10,442 bases of DNA from Stephanodiscus triporus (taxonomy: Eukaryota > Bacillariophyta > Thalassiosirophyceae > Thalassiosirales > Thalassiosiraceae): NCBI GenBank assembly GCA_036939755.1, contig JALLAZ010001057.1, positions 1 to 10,442 of the forward strand. Reading direction: 5' to 3'. The notes beneath the pieces were generated by a model that made no database searches, was not told the DNA's origin, and was given only the letters and a program-made list of their open reading frames with translations. Made by a program: the position numbers and the translations under genes. Positions 1 to 8,400 of this stretch are shown piece by piece (the first letter of the stretch is position 1; every line of letters starts with the position of its first letter).

Positions 1-254
1 GAGAGGTCACGCGCAAAAATAGGTCTTAATCTCGTATCTCAGCCAATAATTATCGCCATACCACCATGCCCAAGGCGGGACTACTCATTTTCGACCTGCC
101 CAACAAAATAGTCTCATCTCGATTTTCATTTTTCAGGGACCCGATAGTAAATTGAGGCCAAACGTACAGTATCTATCTACTCTCTATGCATGGTACTACT
201 ATCTACTATCCTAGGTAGATATGGTACTTTGAGTGTGCACCGCGATGACCCCAA
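1..254. other. Intergenic region upstream of the lipase gene
   Basis: No reading frame here looks coding on either strand, and stops are frequent. Base composition is more A/T-rich than the genes to the right. The stretch should hold the promoter and 5' UTR of the lipase gene starting at 255. I see no convincing TATA box or other named promoter element. The only structures noted are the inverted repeat around 193-227 and the small upstream ORF at 245. Confidence 0.6.
193..227. repeat. Imperfect inverted repeat upstream of the lipase
   Basis: TATCTAC at 200-206 pairs with GTAGATA at 215-221 around an 8-nt loop. GTAC at 193-196 and at 224-227 extends the symmetry after a small asymmetric bulge. 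It lies about 30-60 bases before the lipase start, so it could be a transcription-factor site or a hairpin in the 5' UTR. This is seen by eye; no function is known. Confidence 0.4.
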
Positions 255-277
255 ATGACCCGATCTACACTTCTTAA
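245..277 (+). promoter_or_regulatory. Possible upstream ORF overlapping the lipase start
   Basis: An ATG at 245 opens a 10-codon frame ending in TAA at 275-277. It is out of frame with the lipase and overlaps the lipase ATG at 255. If the transcript starts upstream of 245, scanning ribosomes would meet this ATG first, which could lower lipase translation or favour the later in-frame ATG at 303. It matters only if the transcription start lies to its left, and that cannot be seen here. Confidence 0.3.
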
Positions 278-1274
278 GCGGTCCAGGCGCATTGCGTTCC
301 AGATGTTCCTATCCGACGACGTGCCATGCATCCTCGCAGAGACCAGCACCCTCTTCACGCGCGGCGTGGAGTGTGCTCTTTACAAATGGAGCCCCCCGTC
401 CTCGTGGAATAAGAGGATCCGAGGAGTCGCCGTCGTCTACCACGGATTCGGCGCGCATTCCCTCTACCCCACGGTCCGCTACGCCTCGTCCCTCCTCGCC
501 GAGAACGGGCTGTTGGTTTACGGACTCGACCTGCCGGGACACGGCGCGTCGCCCGGCAAACGGGGGCTGTTGACAGGCGTCGAGGACTTGATAGAGGACG
601 GGATCGCCGTGGCAGAACACGCCGCGAGGGACGGAGGGGGGTTGCCCCTCTTCCTCGTCGGTAGTAGCATGGGGGGCGCGATAGCGCTGGCTGTCGCCAA
701 TAGGATACCATCATTGGTCAGGGGAGTCGTCATGCTCGCACCCATGCTGTCGTTGAATGTCGGGGCCGGCGCGAGGACGGCCCTTGGATGTCTTAACACG
801 ATAGCGCCCAATTTGCCCCTCATCCCCTCGTCGGCGACGAGGCCGGAACTTCAGTATAGAGACGCAGAGCGAAGAGCGGAATGCGAGAGGAACACGCTAA
901 CTTACAAGGGGAAATTGCGGTGAGAATAATTCCATTTACACTCGATCTCGAATTCCTGATCTGATGGGAGGGGTGATTACTGTTCTTCTTCGTTCTTCAT
1001 CTGCAGTCCACAATCTGCACTAACATGCATAGAGTTCACTATCGAAATACAACAATCGTTTGGCAAGGTGATGGTCCCCTTTCTGTGCATGATCGCGGAC
1101 GAGGATGTAGTGGTGGACAATTCCATGGCGAAAGAGCTGATGAGGAAATCCCCATCTAAGGATAAAACACTCAAGTCTTACGCCGCACTCCACGGGCTCC
1201 TCTGCGAGCCTGCTCCGTTGTTGGGGATAATAGAAGACGATTTTGTCCAATGGATGCTGGAGCGGTGTTCATGA
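255..1274 (+). CDS. Monoacylglycerol-lipase-like serine hydrolase (two exons)
   Basis: Gene model join(255..919,1007..1274), 310 residues, close to the roughly 300 usual for monoglyceride lipases. Members of this family (Hydrolase_4 / serine aminopeptidase S33 fold) hydrolyse monoacylglycerol or related lysolipids to fatty acid and glycerol. Visible signatures are the oxyanion-loop HGFG at 63-66, the nucleophile elbow GSSMGG with catalytic Ser138, the acid Asp255 in the motif ADEDVVVD, and the base His284 in LHGLL. The strand before Ser138 (LPLFLV) and the GASPGKRG loop near 97-104 also fit. No signal peptide or membrane segment is evident. The exon 1 frame hits a stop right after the donor, and splicing restores the Asp and His of the triad. 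The start at 255 is the first in-frame ATG; the next, at 303, would remove 16 residues before the conserved part. The gene is convergent with EXO70. Substrate is inferred from the family; other lysophospholipases share this fold. Confidence 0.88.
920..1006 (+). other. Intron of the lipase gene (87 nt)
   Basis: Donor GTGAGA begins at 920, inside a CGG codon. The acceptor is CTGCAG ending at 1006, after a T/C-rich stretch from about 981. Splicing joins CG to T and keeps an arginine (residue 222). The resulting sequence runs smoothly from the cap region into the strand carrying the catalytic Asp. Without splicing the protein stops at 921-923 and lacks two of the three catalytic residues. Confidence 0.85.
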
Positions 1275-1402
1275 TGATTTTGAGGGGTCACTGCGAAATA
1301 AACTTAAAATACGATAGGTGGGATTGAATCCCTCTTCCTTATATGACATGACTGATCTGATTGGTTCGACATGACAGTATTATTCTGAAGTCATTATAGT
1401 AG
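1275..1402. other. Shared 3' region of lipase and EXO70, with poly(A) signal
   Basis: Only 128 bases separate two convergent stop codons. On the plus strand AATAAA at 1297-1302 sits 23 bases after the lipase stop and is a plausible poly(A) signal. For EXO70 on the minus strand no perfect AATAAA is seen here, only A/T-rich stretches. The 3' UTRs of the two genes probably overlap. Confidence 0.5.
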
Positions 1403-4252
1403 TTATTGCATCGCATATAATTGACCGATCAAAGAATCTAGCTTCTGAGGCGGGTACTTCAAATAATCATTCATATTCTTCTTCGAGAATTGTACAGTCG
1501 AGTATTTGTTGAAGAAGGTCTTGTACCGCGACAGAAATACCCGTCGGATGTCCCCCTGTAGCGTCTCGCGCAATTTTGGGTCTATGACTGTGAAGTTGCG
1601 ATGGACGACATACACCTTCTCAAAGTCCTCGATGAAGCCGCTGAACCGGCTCTTGAGGAGGCGGCCGGACTCTAGGGATAGCACGTCCTTGTTCATTTGA
1701 TAATTCAATTCCCTGTCGTCCACATCTGTTAGATGTCGATTGAGGCGCTCCCAGTAAGTGAGGTACTTGGCTTTCTCGGACTCGAACGACTTCGTCATCT
1801 TCTGCTTAAACCAGGGGGCATTGATGCGGTAGCTTTCTCCCTCGGAGCCAGACCCCTGAAACTCGTTCGGGGCCAGCGCTTCCATCAAGTAGAAGATATT
1901 GTTCATCATGAAAAGATGACTTTTAGCCTGGGAGTCCTGGCCCTCGTCGTTCTTGTAATTCAACGCCTTCGAAGTCAGACTTATCAGGAGCTGCTGGATG
2001 AGGAATCGCACGAAAACGTCAATCTCTCCCGAATTATCACCGATATTGGGATCCCATGGTAGGGCGCGTCTTTTGCTCACGGACTTGTACGCCGACACGA
2101 AGGGCGAGATCATGCGTATCGCGTGCACAACGTCCGAGCTTACCCTCGCAACGCGCGCGTCGACGGGCCTATGCCTCGGACCATCGAGGGGATCGAGCTG
2201 TATCGACCTGGCCAGGTTCTCGAGGGTCTTCGAACAGTTCTTCACGGTGGACCGGTGAAGGCTGATGCATAGCGCCGAGGCAATCGTCGACTCGGGCGGG
2301 GAGGCGACGCCTGGTGTTACGCTGACGTATTCGCACAGCTTGGAAAGCGACGGGCCGAGCATCCTCACGCCGTCCACTATGCGCAGTCCCGCTGCGGCCG
2401 CCGACGCAGCAGAACGAATATCCATGTCGTTTCCTGTGTCCCCGCCAAACGCCCCGCCTCCCGCGCCGGCTCCTCCCGTGCCGCCGGGTTCGTTGGGGGT
2501 GACCGAATTGGTCGCGCATCCGGCCTCCCGCAGGAAGGTGTACTCTATCAGATCCAACAATCTATCCAACGCCGCGCTGACCACGTACGAGTAGCTCAAC
2601 GCCAAGGCCCTTTGGTACCGCAGGTTCGACGTCTTACGACCCCCGGCGTCCTCACCGCCGTCGTTGTCCTCCCCGCTAGGATTTTGTACCGCCGATGACG
2701 GCACGACGACGCACCGAAACACGCTCTTTTCCCCGCTCACCACAGCGAGGGTATGCTCTATGCACCTGACGGCGTCGCGGGCGGCTCCGTCGACTTTCTC
2801 TGCGCGCGCGGCCGCCGTGACGCCGCCGCCGCCGCCCACGTTGTTCGTAACTAGCAGCTTGTCCTTCCACGCCTTGCGCAGTTGTCGGCAGTATCCGTCG
2901 ACGGAGGCGTACGCGACCGACTTCCTCGCCTCCCCGAAGGCGTCGAGGTGGGGATAACCGGTCCTGAGCTCCGTCGTGGTCATGACGGAGTAGTGTCCGC
3001 TCCCCACCTTCTCCGTCCTCAGGACCTTGCCCCCCTGCGGGAGGGAGGGATGGGGTTCAGGCGGGGACGACGACGACGACGACGACGACGACGACAGGAC
3101 GAGGCCCGCTCCGTCGGACGCCATCCCCCCGAGGCACTCGAATATCGCGCGCAGCTCCCGCACCACCCTCGTCGACAACGGCAGGTACTCCTCGTACTCT
3201 CCGACGCTCTTCATCAAATCGCGATTCAAAAGCGCCTCCGTGAGCCTGTCGCGCGTCCTCGCGGCCGTCTCCTCCGCCCTCTCCGCGGCGGTCATCGCCC
3301 TCGTCGTCGACGACGCGCCGCCTACCCCGGCGGAGGAGGACTGCGCAGCGCCGCGCTTCTTCCCGACGACGGCTGGAGCCGCGGTCGCGCCCTCGACCTT
3401 CCTCCTCACCGCCGCGCCCGCCCCCGTCAGGTGTCCGACCACGAGGAGTCCCATCGCCTCCACCCCCGTGCGATGCAAGGCTCTTATATGCGGGGGGGGG
3501 CGCCGAAAAAAATAAATAATACCAGGAGTCAGATAGAAACAACGGCACCACGCAACAACAACAAAATACGTCCTTCCCTCTCTCCTTGCACAATGCGAGG
3601 AAAAAGCATATATATATATATATATTTATTACGATGCTCCGTAAGATATATATAATAATTACTCACTCGAGGTCCGACATGGCATCGCGCGCCGAGCGCC
3701 ACTCGAGCCTCCTGGAGAAGTAAGCGTGCGCGTCCCTCACAATCTCCATGGCGTCGGCACCCGCGTACAGCTCCTGCTCCGTCAGCGCCCCCCCTCCCCC
3801 TCCCCCTCCCCCTCCCCCTACGCGCAATCCGACGCGCGCCTCCTTCCCCTCCAGTATCCTGGTCATGATCGGGGGCAACAACCCCCCCCTCCCCTGTCTC
3901 TCGGCGTGGGCCGCCACCTCCCGACACGCCTCCCGTGCGCCCCAGTACAGCCTCTCCACGGCAGGCTCGCAGTCCCCGACGGTGTCGAACTTTTCCCTCG
4001 CGTCCCTGAGCAGGGCGCTCGTCGACGCGAGGTTGCCGCTCGCGTGCGCGAGCAGCGCCGACGTCTCGGACGCGGGACTCGTCAGCGAATCGAGGTGACG
4101 ACTCCGTCGGGACAGTCCGTCGCACGCGCGACACGCCATGCGGGTGGTGGAGGACATCGTCGACATCGACGAGTACAATGCGAGTATGCTGCTCGATTGG
4201 GAGGACGACGACGAGGAGGAGGGGGGGGGAATCATCGTCGTACTACCGTTGT

Positions 4253-4289
<37 letters not shown>

Positions 4290-4376
4290 GGAGCCGACGG
4301 GGAGGAGTCCGCCGATGCCGACGACGCCCGCGCCCGACGGGGGGAGGGGAGGGATGATGGCGGACAGGGTGGTCAT
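1403..4376 (-). CDS. EXO70: Exocyst complex subunit EXO70 (two exons)
   Basis: Gene model on the minus strand: exon 1 4376..3667, exon 2 3482..1403, 929 residues; most EXO70 proteins are about 600-700. EXO70 is the exocyst subunit that binds phosphoinositides and helps tether secretory vesicles to the plasma membrane. The N-terminal part (residues about 95-240) carries the family pattern DAREKFDTVGDCEPAVERLY, then LTEQELYAGADAMEIVRDA and, across the splice, LEALHRTGVEAM. The C-terminus is highly typical: RYKTFFNKYS, FSKKNMNDYLKYPPQKL, then IGQLY near residues 888-926. The extra length is low-complexity: Thr run 31-41, Ser run 53-59, Gly run about 187-196, Ser run about 367-376, and a Gly-rich segment near 570-585. 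The start at 4376 is chosen because it has G at -3 and the sequence upstream does not look coding; another in-frame ATG lies at 4514. It is convergent with the lipase and divergent from TRM112. Confidence 0.9.
3069..3098. repeat. GAC/GTC triplet run in EXO70 exon 2
   Basis: About ten tandem copies of the triplet, read on the minus strand as TCG and encoding the serine run near residues 367-376. The near-pure repeat suggests replication slippage rather than an old conserved segment. Exact edges are uncertain by a few bases. Confidence 0.8.
3483..3666 (-). other. Intron of EXO70 (184 nt)
   Basis: On the minus strand the donor GTGAGT starts at 3666, and the acceptor TATAAG ends at 3483 after a T/C-rich stretch that includes a run of nine C. 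Joining GA to A makes Glu237 and links the two halves of the conserved N-terminal region in frame. The intron is much more A/T-rich than its exons and contains an AT dinucleotide repeat at about 3608-3625. The downstream open frame has no usable ATG at its left edge (it begins at TTG), which supports an upstream exon. Confidence 0.85.
4254..4288. repeat. GTC/GAC triplet run in EXO70 exon 1
   Basis: Eleven or so tandem triplets, read on the minus strand as ACG and encoding the threonine run at residues 31-41 of EXO70. It is the same trinucleotide as at 3069-3098 in a different reading register, giving a different amino acid. Confidence 0.8.
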
Positions 4377-4679
4377 GACGTCGATCGGAGGCGCGCGCGA
4401 CGACGGCGATGTTGTTTGTATGTGTGTGTTGTTGGTGTTGTGGAAGCGCGGGGCGAAAAGGGGGCTGGAAGGGGGGGGGGGGTCATCCCCAGGTCTGTCC
4501 GTCCTTTCATACATGGGCAAAAAAGCCACCCACCGCACCGCCCCCGCCCGAGACGCACACAACAACACCGACCGCGCCAATCATGGGACTTCTTACTTTT
4601 GTCGGCTAGAGAGAGAGTAGACCACACTCCCTCCGAACGAACGAACGAACGAAAGGAAGGAAGGAAGGAAGAATAAAAT
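4377..4679. promoter_or_regulatory. Divergent upstream region between EXO70 and TRM112
   Basis: About 300 bases lie between two genes transcribed outward, so the region should hold both promoters and 5' UTRs. It contains a run of 12 G at 4471-4482, four copies of GAAC at 4635-4650 and four to five copies of GGAA at 4655-4673. The last two lie directly before the TRM112 start. No clear TATA box is seen. An open frame continues leftward from EXO70 through this region but its translation looks non-coding. The bidirectional role is inferred from layout. Confidence 0.5.
4635..4673. repeat. Tetranucleotide microsatellites (GAAC)4 and (GGAA)n
   Basis: Four tandem GAAC units at 4635-4650 are followed after GAAA by GGAA units at 4655-4673, ending seven bases before the TRM112 ATG. 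They most likely lie in the TRM112 5' UTR. As microsatellites they are expected to vary in copy number between strains. Confidence 0.85.
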
Positions 4680-5084
4680 ATGAGATTGCTCACGCACAAC
4701 GTCATGCGGAACAACGCATCCGGGGCATCCAAGGCGACCTCCCCCCCCCGCATCACCGCCGTGACCAAAGTACGAGTCGACGACTCGTCGTCGTCGTCCG
4801 GAGACGACGTCGTACGACGGGAGGTCGAATTCGCGAGGCACGTATTGCCAGTCCTCGATTGGGATTCCCTCCTACGCGCCGCCTCCGCCCTCGGCCTGAC
4901 TTCGCTCCCGGAGTCCGTGTCTACGGAATTGGCCGAGGACGAGGGATTCCTACGCGCCCTGTACCACGTACTGATGAACGTCCACCTCGTCGACGGGATG
5001 CTCGCGTGCGAGGTCACGGGGAGGGAATTTCCGGTGACGGACGGCATTGTGAACATGATGCTGGAGGAGCACGAGTGCGAATGA
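4680..5084 (+). CDS. TRM112: TRM112, methyltransferase activator subunit
   Basis: A single-exon protein of 134 residues, close to the usual 120-135. TRM112 has no catalysis of its own. It stabilises and activates several methyltransferases acting on 18S rRNA, tRNA and release factor eRF1. The N-terminus MRLLTHN matches the family almost exactly. Further matches are the LDWDSLLRAASALGL helix at 59-73, EDEGFLRALYHVLMNVHLVDG at 86-106, and the C-terminal LACEVTGREFPVTDGIVNMML at 108-128. Only Cys110 and Cys133 are present, so the four-cysteine zinc site known from yeast TRM112 cannot form; human TRMT112 also lacks it. A run of five serines and acidic residues (34-43) sits where other members have a short loop. 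ATG 4680 has A at -3. The gene is divergent from EXO70 and convergent with CLASP. Confidence 0.93.
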   Translation: MRLLTHNVMRNNASGASKATSPPRITAVTKVRVDDSSSSSGDDVVRREVEFARHVLPVLDWDSLLRAASALGLTSLPESVSTELAEDEGFLRALYHVLMNVHLVDGMLACEVTGREFPVTDGIVNMMLEEHECE

Positions 5085-5459
5085 GCTGTTGATGAAGGAG
5101 GAAGCGAAGAATAACATCGGGTGGACGGGGGGGGGGGGTACCTCCCACTTCGTAACGATGTCATCCAGTGGCCTAGAGGTGATAATTTGGAATCTTTTGT
5201 GGACGGATGATGATGGTGGAGAGGAGGCATCCGCTCCACGAGATGCAGTTTGAATTGCAGGCAGAGATATTACATATTACATATTATTACTCTGTAGAGG
5301 TGCTAAGTAAAAAAAAAAAACATTGTAAATTCACAGAGCTGGCCATCGCTTCGAAGAAGATATTGTACTACTGAATGAAAATGAACAAACTAAGATGTTA
5401 AATATCAAACATTTAAGTGCGACGATCGCAAATAATAATCATTTCATGTCCAAAAAGAA
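5085..5459. other. Shared 3' region of TRM112 and CLASP
   Basis: This region of 375 bases lies between convergent stop codons and has no coding-like frame. It holds a run of 12 G at 5127-5138, three near-tandem copies of ATATTAC at 5267-5290 and a run of 12 A at 5309-5320. Both 3' UTRs should end here. No perfect AATAAA was recognised with confidence for either gene, though A/T-rich sequence is plentiful between 5260 and 5450. Confidence 0.5.
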
Positions 5460-8400
5460 TTATGCCGAAATTTTTTGCGTTGGAGGCGACGGCACGTCAT
5501 TGCCAGCGTCCGCCGTCCTTCGTGAGTTTTTAGGGTGCCTTTCGACGTATACGCGAACGAGGCGTTGATGACAGTCGGTGAATTCGTCGAGTCGCAATTC
5601 GTCCCCAAGCACGAAATGCATCTCCACCAGGATGAACACCGTCGCCTTCCTCATGTCGACGGATTTGTGACACAGGGCGGCGTGGAATAAGTCGAGTAGA
5701 GACGGAAGGACCCTCCTGAGGGTGTCGATGGGTATCCGATCCACTAGTACGATCATCGTCCTCAAGGTCGAGAGCAACTCCGGGGGACTGACCTTGTCGT
5801 TCAAGTCGATTTCGACGCGGGTGTAGGGGATCAAATGCTCGAAGCAGGTTTCGGGATCCGCGCTCGTGACGAGGCTGACGAGCGCACGCTCGGCCGTGTG
5901 GACGATCTCGAATGGAGCATCCCTCGTGCACTTCCGGGGGGGTTGGGTTGGGGGGTGGAGTACAATTCAAGTCAGCGAGCAAACAATGATGGCACGAGGC
6001 CGAAGCCGCGCGATACGAAATCAACGTACCTCGAGCATGCATTGAATAATGCCCTTCGCTTTATCACTCTTGACATGACTTGGTACGAATTCCAACAAAC
6101 TCCTTACTCCTTGTAAGAATGAATGCTGCATCTGGTGGTAACAGCTGAGAGTATTAGTGGGAGAACTGATGAAATCCAAGTCTTCGAAATTGATCGTTGG
6201 CATATTCTTGAGGTGATCTGAAAACACCAAACAGAGTTAATCGGTCAGCGGATACTAGGTGTGACGACAAGCGGATATGGAACGGCACGCGGATATCTGA
6301 TGGGGATGACGCCGTAAACACTTACCTAGGAGGCAGCTCAACACCGCGGAAAACTTATCGTCCCAAGAAGGATCTAGCGGATTCTCCTTCGCGAAGAGCG
6401 CGAGTGCCTTGATTCCGAGAGATTGCTCGTGCGGGGAACGATTCGATAACATCGATATTATTTCTCCGATAATGTCATCCGGGTTCTTCAGTTCTTTGGC
6501 AGAGAGAGGCGACGACCTGGCCAGAAAATCTACCAACGGCGAGCCCGACATTTGCGATGCTGGGCTATTCACGCTGAATCCAACCGATTTGATCGGTGTC
6601 GCCAACGAGTTTTCTTTTTCCTCCCTCGAGAGATGTGCTGGCGCCGTCGACGGCCGCGCTCGGGACATCTTGGAAGGGATCATGTTATTACGATTGATTG
6701 ATTTGCTTCCGGAGGATTTAGATTCGATGTTCGGGGTGGAAATTCGCGCACTGGCACTACTATTGGGCGGCGGGCGCTTCACGGCGGAGAGCACCCCGCC
6801 AGCACTCGCCGACTTCGTCGGAGTGGAAATCCTTTGTGGTTTAAAAGGCGTGCCGTGCTGAGCCATCAGCCTGGCGCTCGCGGATCTCTTCGCGTTCGCG
6901 TTGCTTCTGAGTGGCACGTCGGTGGCGGGAATGCGGGCCTTCGTCGTTACGGCTACCTTTGTGGGCACCTCCGTCGCTCGGCCAAGAACACCGGTGCGCA
7001 CGAGAACGCTCATCGCGCCACCGTCCTCCCATTCTGAATCGATTGCCTCCCTCTCCTTCTCGAGGTTCTTCATTTCTCTGCTCCGGCTGTCGAACATGCC
7101 CCGCACCGCATGATCCGTCTCATCACAGCAGGCTCGCATCGCCCAGTACAACTTCCGGCCCTCCTCCCTGACGGTCGGATCGCGATTCGTCGCGCCCTCC
7201 TTTGTCGCCTTGAATAGTTGGTCGAGGTGCCTAGGAAAGAAAGTCGGATCCCAAACTCGAAGGGCACAGGCAAGGGCGATGGCGCTGCCGCGCTTGCGAT
7301 TCTTGTGCACCTTCGGCCCGAGGATCTCGTCGCAGAGGCGCGGGATGACGCGGGGGTACCCGACGCCACCGCAAACAGACGCGAGGCACGTCAGGCAGCT
7401 CGTGCCCTGGGCAGACATTAGACGCGTGCCGGACATGCACAGGGTGAGGATGGAGGGGATGCAGGACTCGACAAATTGTGACACCATCTGATTCAGCTGC
7501 GGGTCCTCGGCGACGTAGTCGCGGTATTCGTACGCGGTCGCCACGATGAGCCGACAGGCCTGGTGGGTGATCTGCGAGCGCAGGTCGGTGAACTGTGCAT
7601 GGAGGGGCATCAGACGCAGCCTCTCGATGAACAGATAACGGGCGTCCGGGCTCATGGAGGCGACGCCCCCCGCGAGGATGCACTCGAGGCCGACGAGCGC
7701 GTCCAATCGATCGTCCCAGAGTTCGGCGTCGACGGTTCCCAGATTTTCGGCGATGACGAGGAGCATGGAATCGAGGTGCTTCAACGTGGTCAACAGGACG
7801 GGCGGCCTCGCGATGTTGGCGTACAGCGGCGCGAGGGCACACGCGTCTACCAGTTCCGACTCCTTCCCGTCCTCGACGTCGTCGTCATCGTCATCGTCCA
7901 TCGCGTCGCGCCGGGCGGCGTCGTCGTCGTCGTCCGCCCCCGACGCCCGGCCCTCGTCGTCCCCGCACAGACGCGAGAGTATCGGCGAGGCCCCCTCATC
8001 GAGTAGGGTCTCGAGCTGCGATTCCACCGCGTACGCCGCGACTGCGTGTATCTCCCGTAAGGCGTTCAGGATCCGTCGACCGCATCGTCGGTCCTTCTCC
8101 TCATCGCCCTCCTCGTCGAGGAGGAGGAGGCACCTCGAGCACTCCGTCCCGACCGCGTGCATCACGTCCCTCATGTCCTGCAGTCTCCCCAAGGCCGCCG
8201 TCTCCCTCCTCATCGACAGCTCCTCCCCGTCGGCGCAGCCCGCCCCGTCCGGGACCGCGTGTCCCACTGCGGATACGACGAACGACGACAGGACGCGCGC
8301 GACGGCCGTTGCCCCCCCGACGCGACACGCCGGCAGGAGCGCATGCTCGCGGATTTCGTCCGAACAGGCCTCGTTGCGAGGACGGTCCGGACGGAGGAGG

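Noticed and set aside
3479..3500. EXO70 as a single-exon gene starting at the TTG near 3478
   Set aside because: TTG is not a credible start in a nuclear gene. The missing N-terminal family motifs are found just upstream in frame after removing a GT-AG intron.
2882..3655. Plus-strand open frame of 257 codons opposite EXO70
   Set aside because: It is antisense to a conserved EXO70 exon and is mostly Arg/Pro repeats. It also crosses the EXO70 intron and its AT repeat.
3529..4134. Minus-strand open frame overlapping EXO70 exon 1 in another frame
   Set aside because: It is Arg/Gly-rich with no conserved motif, while the overlapping EXO70 frame carries clear family signatures.
4377..4580. N-terminal extension of EXO70 to the TTG at 4580 or the ATG at 4514
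   Set aside because: 4580 is TTG and not ATG. The stretch translates to Pro/His/Thr-rich sequence over the poly-G tract and looks like 5' UTR. The ATG at 4514 cannot be fully excluded.
4635..4673. CRISPR-like array
   Set aside because: The repeats are four-base microsatellites without spacers, and the context is a eukaryotic nuclear genome.
4373..5239. Minus-strand open frame of 288 codons opposite TRM112
   Set aside because: It is antisense to the well-conserved TRM112 frame and its Ser/Pro/Arg-rich product matches no known family.
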